Shown here: positions 18,457 through 25,814 of the stretch, piece by piece
How the letters are laid out: every line of letters starts with the position of its first letter
Position numbering within the stretch: the first letter of the stretch is position 1
Source: Spongiactinospora gelatinilytica
GTDB taxonomy: Bacteria > Actinomycetota > Actinomycetes > Streptosporangiales > Streptosporangiaceae
Direction of reading: 5' to 3'
Assembly (NCBI RefSeq): GCF_003236385.1
Contig: NZ_POUA01000019.1
Span: 1-41,655, forward strand
Length of the DNA stretch: 41,655 nucleotides
The notes under the pieces: generated by a model
What the model was told of the DNA's origin: nothing
The model's database searches: none
Seen by the model: the letters and a program-made list of their open reading frames with translations, nothing else
Program-made: the position numbers and the translations under genes

Positions 18457-19011
18457 TCAGAGCCCGGGCGCGCCCCATACGGGGAACCATCTGCCGAGGT
18501 CGGGCTCGATCTTCAGCTCGCCAGAGACGGCGGCCCGGACCTGTAGCTCCAGGGCGTTGTCACGGTGTTCACCGGTGAGCGGGGCGAAGGGGTAGAACGT
18601 GCCGCGCTTGTAGAGGTAGACGATGGCCAGCCGGCGCTCCCCGCCGGTGAAGGACACCAGCGAGCACAGCAGTGACGGCCCGAACCCGGCGCTCTCCAGG
18701 GTGGAGTTGACCGCGTGCAGTTCGGTGACCAGGGAGCCGAGGTCGGCGGAAGGGCGGCGCAGCAGCAGCCAGGTGTAGCCGTAGGGGTCGACCGACTCCT
18801 CCACGCCGTCGCCGAGCAGCGCCTTGGCGTCGCGGGTGAGCGCGGCGAACGCGCCGCCCTCGGCCGCGCGGAAGGCCACGGACCCGGTGCCCGACGGGGT
18901 CAGGCCGGTGGCCGCCTCAAGGGTGACCGCGGCGGAGGGCAGCGCGAACAGCGCGGAAAGATCGGGCTTTTTGGGCCTGCTCCGGCCGAGCAGCGCGTCC
19001 AGCCAGCCCAT
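18457..19011 (-). CDS. pspAB: PspA-associated protein PspAB
   Basis: A 184-residue cytosolic protein that begins MGWLDALLGRSRPKKPDLSALFALPSAA, the typical opening of the family named PspAB for its linkage to PspA in actinobacteria. Its biochemical role is not established. The ATG overlaps the htpX stop (ATGA at 19011), so the two are co-translated. It is the last gene in the minus-strand set pspA, pspAA, htpX, pspAB, which implies a part in the phage-shock-like envelope response. A much longer open frame in the same register runs back into htpX but is an overlap artefact. Confidence 0.85.
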   Translation of the reverse strand: MGWLDALLGRSRPKKPDLSALFALPSAAVTLEAATGLTPSGTGSVAFRAAEGGAFAALTRDAKALLGDGVEESVDPYGYTWLLLRRPSADLGSLVTELHAVNSTLESAGFGPSLLCSLVSFTGGERRLAIVYLYKRGTFYPFAPLTGEHRDNALELQVRAAVSGELKIEPDLGRWFPVWGAPGL

Positions 19012-19913
19012 CACACGCCCCGGCCGAGCTGCGCCGAGATCTCGGCGAGCTGCTGGAGCCGCCGCGCAAGGGGCGGGTGGGTGGACAGCAGCGCAGCCAG
19101 GCTCGCGCCTGAGGACAGCGCGGGCGCGAAGAAGAAGGCGTTGAACGGCTCGGCCCTGCGCAGGTCGCGGGTCGGGATGCGGCCCATCTCGCCGTTCACC
19201 TTGGTCAGCGCGCTGGCCAGCGCCGAGGGCCGCTGGGTGAGCAGCGCGGCGGCGCGGTCGGCGGCGAGTTCGCGGTAGCGGGACAGGGCCCGGGTGAGCA
19301 GGAAGCTCAGCGCGTAGACCAGGCCGGACACCAGCAGGATGATCAGCCCGATCGGCGGGCCGCCGCGGTTGTCCCGGCCGCGGCCGAGGCCGCTGTAGAG
19401 GGCGAAGCGGGTCATCAGCCCCGCCACGATGCCGAGAAAGGAGGCGATCGTCATCACCACCACGTCGCGGTGCGCGACATGGGACATCTCGTGCGCGAGC
19501 ACGCCTTCCAGCTCGTCGGGTTCGAGGCGGCGGAGCAGGCCCGTGGTCACGCAGACCACGGATTTCTTCTGGCTGCGCCCGGTGGCGAACGCGTTGGGGA
19601 CGTCCGAGTCGGCGATCGCCACCTTGGGCTTGGGCATGTCGGCCATGGCGCACAGCCGATCGATCGCCCCGTGCAGCTCGGGTGCCTGCCGCGGGGTGAC
19701 CTCTCGCCCGTTCATCGCGAACAGGGCGATCTTGTCGGACAGGAAGTACTGGACGACCAGCAGCACCAAGGCCAGCGCCAGCACCGTCAGGGCCCGCACT
19801 CCCAAGGCGATGAGGACCGCCACGAAGGCGACGTAGAGCAGGCCGATCAGGAACAGGGTGATGACCATGCGGCCGGTCAGGCCCCGGTCAGCGGCGAACC
19901 GGGTACGTGTCAT
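19011..19913 (-). CDS. htpX: Zinc metalloprotease HtpX
   Basis: HtpX is a membrane M48 protease that degrades misfolded membrane proteins. At 300 residues it has two N-terminal helices (about 14-36 and 39-58), the zinc motif HEMSH (H141, E142, H145), two further hydrophobic segments (about 155-178 and 188-210) and the third-ligand region SRYRELAADR. ATG at 19913 has no Shine-Dalgarno but a TAGCGT box 6 nt upstream, so htpX-pspAB may have a leaderless promoter of its own besides read-through from pspA-pspAA, 104 bp upstream. The pspAB start overlaps its stop. Confidence 0.93.
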   Translation of the reverse strand: MTRTRFAADRGLTGRMVITLFLIGLLYVAFVAVLIALGVRALTVLALALVLLVVQYFLSDKIALFAMNGREVTPRQAPELHGAIDRLCAMADMPKPKVAIADSDVPNAFATGRSQKKSVVCVTTGLLRRLEPDELEGVLAHEMSHVAHRDVVVMTIASFLGIVAGLMTRFALYSGLGRGRDNRGGPPIGLIILLVSGLVYALSFLLTRALSRYRELAADRAAALLTQRPSALASALTKVNGEMGRIPTRDLRRAEPFNAFFFAPALSSGASLAALLSTHPPLARRLQQLAEISAQLGRGV

Positions 19914-19919
19914 GACACC

Positions 19920-19925
19920 ACGCTA
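19920..19925 (-). promoter_or_regulatory. -10 box for leaderless htpX
   Basis: TAGCGT on the minus strand, exactly 6 nt before the htpX ATG. Confidence 0.5.
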
Positions 19926-20017
19926 TCCGCCCGTACCGGTGACCGATCCAGGGCGCGCCCTGCCGTGACGTGCCCGATCACCGGAAAAGCGGGTGTCATC
20001 CGGCCGGTCTCGCGCGC

Positions 20018-20296
20018 TCAGCCGGGGATGAGCCCCTCGTCGCCGAGCATTTCCCGGACCTCCTCCATGGAGGCGTCGGACGGCGGCAGGATCAGCTCGG
20101 AGGGCTCCAGGCTGTTGTCCGGCAGCGACTTGCCGACCTCGCGGACCTTGTCCAGCAGAGCGTGCAGGCGGGCCCGGAAGACGGACTCGTCGCCCGTCTG
20201 GATCGCCGCCTCCAGCTCGCCGTCCAGATCGTTGAGGACGCCGATGTCGGCGGCGGCCACCTCGATCTGGCCCTCTCCCATGATGCGGACGATCAT
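20018..20296 (-). CDS. pspAA: PspA-associated protein PspAA
   Basis: A small soluble protein of 92 residues starting MIVRIMGEGQIEV and ending LGDEGLIPG, matching the family named PspAA that follows pspA in actinobacteria. It is acidic and mostly helical after an initial beta strand. Its start overlaps the pspA stop as ATGA (20293-20296), so stoichiometric expression with PspA is likely. The molecular function is unknown; a role in modulating PspA assembly is inference from gene order. Confidence 0.87.
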   Translation of the reverse strand: MIVRIMGEGQIEVAAADIGVLNDLDGELEAAIQTGDESVFRARLHALLDKVREVGKSLPDNSLEPSELILPPSDASMEEVREMLGDEGLIPG

Positions 20297-21153
20297 GCGC
20301 CCTCCCCCGGCCGGTGTGGCTGTGCCTGGTACGGCTGCGTCGGGGGGCGGTCCTGGTGCTGCTGGTAGTCCTGGGGCGGCTGCTGCTGCTGGTACTGGGG
20401 CTGCTGCTGGGCCTGGCCGGGCTGGCCCGGTCCGATCGCGTCACGCGGCGCGGGCCCCTGGCCCAGCTCCGCCTTCATCCGCTGCAGCTCCAGCTCGACG
20501 TCGTTGCCCCCGCCCATGCGGTCCAGCTCGGCCTGGATGTCGTCGCGCTGGCCGGTGAAGTCTTCGAGCGCGCCGCTGGCCAGCAGCTCGTCGATGGCCC
20601 CGGCCCGCGCCTGCATCTGCGCGGTCTTGTCCTCGGCGCGCTGGATCGCCAGGCCGACGTCGCCCATCTCCTCGGAGATGCCGGAGAACGCCTCGTTGAT
20701 CCGGGTCTGCGCCTCGGCCGCGGTGTAGGTGGCCTTGATGGTCTCCTTCTTGGTGCGGAAGGCGTCGACCTTGGCCTGTAGCCGGTGGGAGGCCGTGGTC
20801 AGCTTCTCCTCTTCGGCCTGGAGGTTGTTGTGCTGCAAGCGCAGGTCGGCGACCTGGGTCTGCAGGCCGCTGCGGCGCGTCAGCGCCTCTCGGGCGAGGT
20901 CTTCGCGGCCGGCCGCCAACGCCTTGCGCCCCTGCTCCTCCAGGCGGGTGCCCTGCTGTTCGAGCTGATTGATCTGCAACTCGACCCGCTTGCGCGAGGT
21001 GGCCACGTCGGCGACTCCTCTGCGCACCTTCTGCAGCAGCTCAAGCTGCCGCTGGTAGGAGTAGTCAAGGGTCTCGCGCGGATCTTCCATCTTGTCCAGG
21101 GCCTTGTTGGCCTTGGACTTGAAGATCATGGAAAGTCTCTTCATCACGCTCAT
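20293..21153 (-). CDS. pspA: Phage-shock protein A (PspA/IM30/Vipp1 family)
   Basis: PspA is a peripheral membrane ESCRT-III-like protein that stabilises a stressed cytoplasmic membrane. The 286-residue product has the N-terminal amphipathic helix (about residues 1-20), then long coiled coils to about residue 225 (EDPRETLDYSYQRQLELLQK; AEEEKLTTASHRLQAKVDAF). The tail from about 230 to 286 is unusual, with many Gln, Pro and Tyr, and is probably disordered. ATG at 21153 is taken; MKRL at 21144 is an alternative. The GAAGGGGAC upstream is rather far. It heads the minus-strand set and is divergent from the DUF3043 gene. Confidence 0.93.
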   Translation of the reverse strand: MSVMKRLSMIFKSKANKALDKMEDPRETLDYSYQRQLELLQKVRRGVADVATSRKRVELQINQLEQQGTRLEEQGRKALAAGREDLAREALTRRSGLQTQVADLRLQHNNLQAEEEKLTTASHRLQAKVDAFRTKKETIKATYTAAEAQTRINEAFSGISEEMGDVGLAIQRAEDKTAQMQARAGAIDELLASGALEDFTGQRDDIQAELDRMGGGNDVELELQRMKAELGQGPAPRDAIGPGQPGQAQQQPQYQQQQPPQDYQQHQDRPPTQPYQAQPHRPGEGA

Positions 21154-21276
21154 GCGCGTTGGCCGTCCCCTTCTTCACTTCCGCCTCGGGTCTCCCCGCT
21201 CGTACGCCCCCAATGGAGCCGCCTTGGGATTACCCTACGCATAACGCGCGGGGGCGTCATTAAGTTGCACTCCCGG

Positions 21277-21282
21277 TAGGCT
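21277..21282 (+). promoter_or_regulatory. -10 box for the leaderless DUF3043 gene
   Basis: TAGGCT, 6 nt before GTG at 21289; no Shine-Dalgarno. Confidence 0.55.
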
Positions 21283-21288
21283 GACACC

Positions 21289-21927
21289 GTGTTCCGACGC
21301 CGCACCCAGCAGGACGTGGACGAGTCCCCCGTCCTCGCCAACGATAACTCCATAACCGATCCTAAGCCCCAGGGCAAGGGCCGCCCTACGCGTAAGCGCA
21401 GTGACGCGGAGAAGCAGCGGCGCAGGCCGGTCACCGCGCCTGCCAACCGCAAGGAGGCCTACCGCCAGATGCGCGAGCGGCAGGCGGCCGAGCGCTCGCG
21501 TGCCCGTGAGGGCATGATGCGCGGCGAGGAGAAGTACCTCCCGGCCCGCGACCGTGGCCCGGTGCGCAGGTTCGCCCGTGACTGGGTCGACTCGCGGCGC
21601 ATCGTGAGCCAGTACTTCCTGCCGTTCTCGCTGGTGATCCTGCTGGCCACGATGATCCCCTTCCCGCCGCCCGTCCAGGGCTACGTCTATACGGTGGTCA
21701 TCACCGTGGGCTGGCCGGTCATGATGGTCGGCGTGCTGTTCACCTCCATCTGGGTGTCGTGGAAGGTCAAGAAGGTCGCGGCGGAGAAGTTCCCCGACGA
21801 GAGCGTGCGGGGCGTCGGCTTCTACGCGGCGATGCGCGCGCTGCAGATCCGCAAGCTGCGCTTCCCGCCGCCGCTGTTCCTGCCCGGCGGCAGGCCGGTG
21901 CCGCCCAAGCAGCCAAAGGACAGGTAG
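21289..21927 (+). CDS. DUF3043 membrane protein
   Basis: A 212-residue protein of the actinobacterial DUF3043 family. The first 100 residues are highly charged (KGRPTRKRSDAEKQRRRP; RKEAYRQMRERQAAERSRAR), followed by two membrane helices (about residues 110-128 and 133-155) and a basic C-terminal stretch ending PPLFLPGGRPVPPKQPKDR. Its function is unknown; the positive N-terminal region suggests a cytosolic face that meets nucleic acid, membrane lipid or ribosomes, which is inference only. GTG at 21289 has a TAGGCT box 6 nt upstream and no ribosome site. It is divergent from pspA and convergent with the SMI1/KNR4 gene. Confidence 0.85.
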   Translation: MFRRRTQQDVDESPVLANDNSITDPKPQGKGRPTRKRSDAEKQRRRPVTAPANRKEAYRQMRERQAAERSRAREGMMRGEEKYLPARDRGPVRRFARDWVDSRRIVSQYFLPFSLVILLATMIPFPPPVQGYVYTVVITVGWPVMMVGVLFTSIWVSWKVKKVAAEKFPDESVRGVGFYAAMRALQIRKLRFPPPLFLPGGRPVPPKQPKDR

Positions 21928-21944
21928 GACAGGTACCACCTGGC

Positions 21945-23210
21945 TCAGCCGCGCCGGGTGTCCCATTCCAGGCGGCCGTTCTTGACGACCGGGTACATCC
22001 CTTCGACGGGCCTGCCGCGTAGCAGGGCGTCCGCGGTGCGCTTGAGCATGGCGTGATAGCTGGGGACGGCCCCGTCGAAGCGCAGCCCCGTCTCGTGGTT
22101 CGCCTCGCCGACCTCCCCGCCCGAGGAGTCGGTGACCATCAGGTCACCGTTGCCGTAGTCGCCGAACGGCACCAGCCTGCCGTGCCACCAACCCTCGCGC
22201 GGGCTCATCGCGCCGCCCTGGGCGGCCACCACACGGCAGTTGACCCGCCAGTTGTCGCGTATCTCCCGCACGCCCATCGCCGTGGCTCCGAGGTAGCCGA
22301 AGGCTCCCGCCCGGTTCACCGCGCCGTTGTGCCGCAGCAGTGAGGCCCGCAGGTCGTCCGGGAACCGCACGCCCATCTGCGCTTCGGCCTTGGCGATGAT
22401 GCCGGCCCTGGCCGGGCGCTTCAGCGTCCGGTAGGTGTCCGGGGCGTTGGCCCGCAGCCAGGTCTCGATCCGCCGCCACTGGTGGCCCACGGCGCGCGTC
22501 ACGGCGGGCCTGACCGGCCGTACGACGGGCGCGGCGTCCAGCGGCGCGCATCCGGCCGCGCGGGCGTGGCCGGTGGCCATCGGATCGACCGGTACGGGAG
22601 CGGGCGTCTCGACCCGCTTGGGCGACGCGACGACGCGGGGCCCGGCCACGAAGTCCTCCTGCCCGGAGCAGACGTAGGCCGTCGTGCCCCACTCCCCCTC
22701 GTTCTGGTCCTCCGGAAGCGGGCACCCGGAGTCCTCGACGCCCCACACGGGAAGCAGCCCTTCGCCGCCGGTGCCGGTGTGCTCCTGTTCCAGGGTCGCA
22801 GGGTCCTTGCGGAAGACCGCCTGCTCGAAGGCCATCGCCAGGAAGACCACAAGCCCGGTGGCGATGGCGGCCGCGCCCCAGCGCACCAGCGGCAGGCGCG
22901 GCCCGGGACCCGGCCCCGGCTCGCGACGCGGCTCACCGGCGGCCCGTTCCAGCGCGGTGATGAACTTCGGGATGCGGGCGGGCCGCCGATGGCGCTTGAG
23001 ATCGTCTTCCGTGGGCTTGCCCAGGATCGGGTCCGGCGGCCACGACGTGACCATCGGCCCCGGCTCGTGATCGGGCGCGGCCTCCCGTACGGCGGACGCC
23101 CGCAGCGCCCGCACCCCGGCCACCACCAGTACCACGCCCGCCACCAGCAGCCCCGCGGCCAGGAGGCGGGGCCCCGCCGCGCCGCTGCGGCGCAATGAGC
23201 TCGTCGACAT
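21945..23210 (-). CDS. Membrane-anchored SMI1/KNR4-domain protein
   Basis: A 421-residue protein with two hydrophobic helices (about residues 15-37 and 104-128), a linker with Cys pairs (DSGCPLP, AYVCSG, AAGCAP), and a C-terminal SMI1/KNR4 domain (about 240-420). The domain shows WRRIETWL, AKAEAQMGVRFPDDLRASLL, HNG, VPFGDYGNGDLMVTD and the final W. Bacterial SMI1/KNR4 proteins are often immunity proteins of contact toxins, but stand-alone chromosomal members exist in actinobacteria and no toxin gene is near. The start is chosen at ATG 23210, since a TAGTGT box lies 8 nt upstream; in-frame GTG codons at 23213 and 23222 are alternatives. Which side of the membrane the domain lies on cannot be decided. 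Confidence 0.78.
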   Translation of the reverse strand: MSTSSLRRSGAAGPRLLAAGLLVAGVVLVVAGVRALRASAVREAAPDHEPGPMVTSWPPDPILGKPTEDDLKRHRRPARIPKFITALERAAGEPRREPGPGPGPRLPLVRWGAAAIATGLVVFLAMAFEQAVFRKDPATLEQEHTGTGGEGLLPVWGVEDSGCPLPEDQNEGEWGTTAYVCSGQEDFVAGPRVVASPKRVETPAPVPVDPMATGHARAAGCAPLDAAPVVRPVRPAVTRAVGHQWRRIETWLRANAPDTYRTLKRPARAGIIAKAEAQMGVRFPDDLRASLLRHNGAVNRAGAFGYLGATAMGVREIRDNWRVNCRVVAAQGGAMSPREGWWHGRLVPFGDYGNGDLMVTDSSGGEVGEANHETGLRFDGAVPSYHAMLKRTADALLRGRPVEGMYPVVKNGRLEWDTRRG

Positions 23211-23218
23211 CACGGGGC

Positions 23219-23260
23219 ACACTAGCCGAAGCGGATCTTTCTATTACCGCGGTTTAGGGT
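23219..23260. promoter_or_regulatory. Divergent leaderless promoters
   Basis: TAGTGT on the minus strand (23224-23219) is 8 nt before the SMI1 ATG, and TAGGGT on the plus strand (23255-23260) is 7 nt before the aldo/keto reductase ATG. Neither gene has a Shine-Dalgarno. The two boxes are only 30 bp apart. Confidence 0.5.
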
Positions 23261-23267
23261 CAGATGT

Positions 23268-24272
23268 ATGGAATTCCGGCATCTCGGCCGCAGCGGCCTG
23301 ATGGTCAGCGAGATCAGCTATGGCAACTGGATCACCCATGGATCCCAGGTGGAGGAGGAGGCCGCGCACGCGTGTGTGCGGGCGGCGCTCGACGAGGGCA
23401 TCACGACCTTCGACACCGCCGACGTCTACGCCGGCACCAGGGCGGAGGAGGTGCTCGGCCGCGCCCTGAAAGGCGTGCGCCGGGAGTCGGTGGAGATCTT
23501 CACCAAGGTTTTCTGGCCGACCGGCGACGGCCAGAACGACCGCGGCCTGTCCCGCAAGCACCTCACCGAGGCGATCGACGGTTCGCTGCGCCGGCTGGGG
23601 ACCGACTACGTCGATCTCTACCAGGCGCACCGGTACGACTATGAGACCCCGCTGGAGGAGACCCTAAAGACCTTTGACGACCTCGTGCGCCGGGGCAAGA
23701 TCCTCTATGTCGGCGTCAGCGAGTGGACGGCCCCTCAGATCCAGCGGGCGCTGGAGATCGCCGACCAGATGGGCTTCGACCGGCTGGTGTCCAACCAGCC
23801 GCAGTACTCCATGCTGTGGCGCATCATCGAGGCCGACGTCGTGCCGTTGTGCAGCCGGGAGGGCGTCGGGCAGGTCGTCTGGTCGCCGATCGCGCAGGGG
23901 GTGCTGACCGGGAAGTACCTGCCGGGCCAGGCCCCGCCGAGCGGTTCGCGGGCGGCCGACCCGGTGAGCGCCGGGCCGATCGGGCGGTTCATGAACGACG
24001 ACCTGCTCACCCGGGTGCAGGACCTGCGGCCGATCGCCGCCGATCTCGGGCTGAGCATGGCCCAGCTCGCCATCGCGTGGGTGCTGCAGAACCCGGACGT
24101 CTCCTCGGCCATCATCGGCGCCACCCGCCCCGATCAGGTTCGGGAGAACGTGAAGGCGAGCGGTGTGAAACTGGGCGCCGACGTGCTGGAGCGGATCGAC
24201 CAGGTGCTCGGGGAGCACGTCCAGCGCGACGGCTCTCTGGTGGAGCGGATGAGCCCCAAGACCCGTGACTGA
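23268..24272 (+). CDS. Aldo/keto reductase (K+ channel beta-subunit-like subfamily)
   Basis: An NADPH-dependent (alpha/beta)8 barrel oxidoreductase of 334 residues. The catalytic tetrad can be read: D49 and Y54 (FDTADVYAG), K80 (EIFTKVFWP) and H121 (LYQAHRYD). The VGVSEWTAPQIQRA strand, SNQPQYSMLWR and the coenzyme-binding AIIGATRPDQVRENVKA are those of the AKR subfamily that includes voltage-gated K+ channel beta subunits and YghZ-like enzymes. The physiological substrate is not known. ATG at 23268 has TAGGGT 7 nt upstream and no ribosome site. It is followed by a strong terminator. Confidence 0.92.
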   Translation: MEFRHLGRSGLMVSEISYGNWITHGSQVEEEAAHACVRAALDEGITTFDTADVYAGTRAEEVLGRALKGVRRESVEIFTKVFWPTGDGQNDRGLSRKHLTEAIDGSLRRLGTDYVDLYQAHRYDYETPLEETLKTFDDLVRRGKILYVGVSEWTAPQIQRALEIADQMGFDRLVSNQPQYSMLWRIIEADVVPLCSREGVGQVVWSPIAQGVLTGKYLPGQAPPSGSRAADPVSAGPIGRFMNDDLLTRVQDLRPIAADLGLSMAQLAIAWVLQNPDVSSAIIGATRPDQVRENVKASGVKLGADVLERIDQVLGEHVQRDGSLVERMSPKTRD

Positions 24273-24292
24273 CGCTCTCCCGGCCCCGGTGC

Positions 24293-24338
24293 GAGGCCCC
24301 TTGGCGGCGCCGCGGAGCGCGGACCGCCAAGGGGCCTC
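24293..24338. terminator. Bidirectional terminator
   Basis: A perfect 15-bp inverted repeat (GAGGCCCCTTGGCGG / CCGCCAAGGGGCCTC) with a 16-nt GC-rich loop sits between two convergent genes. Confidence 0.85.
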
Positions 24339-24343
24339 GCCGT

Positions 24344-24550
24344 TCACTCCGGCCGCAGTGACATCCCCGCGTACTCGACGCGGTCCTCCTCCAGCAGCGT
24401 GACCCGCTCCACGCCCAGCTCCAGCAGCTCGCCCCAGTTCTCGCCGAGCCATGACTCCGCGTCCGCCTGGCTCTGGAACAGCTCGCGGGGCAGAATCCGC
24501 TCGGTCACCTCGCCACCGGACGCGTTCTCGTAACGCCAGCGCCACACCAT
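24344..24550 (-). CDS. Small conserved actinobacterial protein, function unknown
   Basis: A 68-residue acidic protein starting MVWRWRYENASGGEVTERIL, with the stretch SQADAESWLGENWGELLELG and ending VEYAGMSLRP. I recognise this as a widely conserved small hypothetical protein of actinobacteria; it has no named domain, no signal peptide and no cysteines. ATG at 24550 has AGGAG 8 nt upstream, which decides against the longer open frame that begins 27 codons earlier. It is monocistronic, using the shared terminator at 24293-24338, and is divergent from cobU. Confidence 0.8.
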   Translation of the reverse strand: MVWRWRYENASGGEVTERILPRELFQSQADAESWLGENWGELLELGVERVTLLEEDRVEYAGMSLRPE

Positions 24551-24737
24551 GCCATACGCTCCTTTACGCGGGTTCGGCGGGTGCGCCCTGAATCGCTCGG
24601 CGAACCCTGTACCGAGCCATCCCCGTGCCATCTCTCGTGACTCACCCCAGTCATTTCAGTAGTCTCGGCGGTACGGACGACATCATCCCGTCCCGGAGAC
24701 ACCTTGTCCCATCCTCTACCCCACGAGATCAGATGCG

Positions 24738-24743
24738 TAGTCT
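24738..24743 (+). promoter_or_regulatory. -10 box for leaderless cobU
   Basis: TAGTCT, 6 nt before the cobU ATG. There is no Shine-Dalgarno, and no cobalamin-riboswitch box (GCCACTG) in the 200 bp upstream. Confidence 0.55.
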
Positions 24744-24749
24744 GACCGG

Positions 24750-25778
24750 ATGAAGGTGGAGTTCAGGGGTACGGCGGGCGCGCCCGGCCACCCCCCCGGC
24801 GGATGCCCGTGCGCGTCGTGCGGGCGGGCGGCGGCCGAGGGCACGCACCGCCGTCCGCTGGAGATCGTCGTGGACGGCGTCCTGCGCCTCGGCTCGCCCG
24901 CTCCCCCGCCCCCCGGATACGCCGTGCGGGAATCCGCGCTGGGCCTTGAGGTCACCGCCCCAGGCGGCGCGCGCCTGCTGCTGCACCACACCGGGCGGCC
25001 GGGGCCGTCGGTGTCCGCGTTCGACGTCGTGGCGGTCGATCTGCTCGGCGAGCCGTCCCGGCTGGGGTTGCTGCGCCGCGCGGGCGCGGTGGACGCCCGC
25101 ACGCACGTGGTCGCGGTGGGCATCGACCACCGGGTCCCCTCGGAGGCGGAGCTGCGCCGCCGGCTGGCGCTGTGGGGGGCGCTGGCCGTGCCCGACGGGA
25201 CGGTCGTGGCGGCCGGCGACGCCCCGCCGACCACACCCAGGCCGGCGCGGCGGACGCTGCTGCTGGGCGGGTCGCGGTCCGGGAAGTCCGCCGAGGCGGA
25301 ACTGAGGCTGGCCGCCGAGCCGGCGGTCACCTATGTGGCGACCGGCGAGCCGGGCGGCGACGCGGAGTGGCGGGCCAGGGTCGAGACGCACCGCCGCCGC
25401 CGTCCGGCGCACTGGGAGACCGTCGAGTCCACCGACCTGGCCGGGGTGCTGCGCGCGGCGGCGCCGGACGCGCCGCTGCTCATCGACGGCATCGGCACCT
25501 GGCTGGCCGCGGTGCTCGGCGAGTGCGGGGCCTGGGACGACGATCCGGGGGCCGAGGCCGCCGTGGCGGAACGCCGCGCGGAGCTGGTGGCGGCCTGGCG
25601 GCGTACCGGGGCCCGGGTGGTCGCGGTCTCCGACGAAGTGGGGCTGGGCGTGGTGCCGGCGACCCGCAGCGGGCGGGTGTTCCGCGACGCGCTGGGCCGG
25701 CTCAACCAGGCACTCGCCTGCGAGTCGGAGGAGTCCTTCCTGGTCGTCGCGGGCAGGCCGGTGCCGCTGCCGGTCTGA
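24750..25778 (+). CDS. cobU: Adenosylcobinamide kinase / adenosylcobinamide-phosphate guanylyltransferase (CobU) with an extra N-terminal domain
   Basis: CobU phosphorylates adenosylcobinamide and adds GMP, preparing the B12 precursor for CobS. The catalytic part is residues 168-342: P-loop GGSRSGKS at 173-180, YVATGEPGGDAEW, and RVETHRRRRPAHW where H214 is the likely guanylylated histidine. Residues 1-165 are an added domain starting MKVEFRGTAGAPGHPPGGCPCASC. This opening resembles metallo-beta-lactamase-fold domains fused to CobU in other actinobacteria, but the HxHxDH metal site is missing, so it is probably degenerate. ATG at 24750 has a TAGTCT box 6 nt upstream. cobS follows 36 bp later; cobT is not here. 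Confidence 0.9.
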   Translation: MKVEFRGTAGAPGHPPGGCPCASCGRAAAEGTHRRPLEIVVDGVLRLGSPAPPPPGYAVRESALGLEVTAPGGARLLLHHTGRPGPSVSAFDVVAVDLLGEPSRLGLLRRAGAVDARTHVVAVGIDHRVPSEAELRRRLALWGALAVPDGTVVAAGDAPPTTPRPARRTLLLGGSRSGKSAEAELRLAAEPAVTYVATGEPGGDAEWRARVETHRRRRPAHWETVESTDLAGVLRAAAPDAPLLIDGIGTWLAAVLGECGAWDDDPGAEAAVAERRAELVAAWRRTGARVVAVSDEVGLGVVPATRSGRVFRDALGRLNQALACESEESFLVVAGRPVPLPV

Positions 25779-25800
25779 CGCGGCGGGAATCGCACAGGGA

Positions 25801-25806
25801 TAGCAT
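25801..25806 (+). promoter_or_regulatory. Possible -10 box for cobS
   Basis: TAGCAT, 8 nt before the cobS ATG, within the 9-mer GATAGCATC that recurs at the same distance before pepA. Confidence 0.4.
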
Positions 25807-25814
25807 CTGCCGTC

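Noticed and set aside
18457-19653. A 398-residue protein spanning htpX and pspAB
   Set aside because: Only the last 184 residues match PspAB; the rest is out-of-frame htpX sequence.
21945-23210. Toxin-immunity locus around the SMI1/KNR4 gene
   Set aside because: The flanking genes are DUF3043 and an aldo/keto reductase. No polymorphic toxin, Rhs, LXG or secretion gene is present.
24551-24749. Cobalamin riboswitch before cobU
   Set aside because: The conserved B12 box (GCCACTG) and a long structured leader are missing, and the -10 box sits 6 nt before the start.
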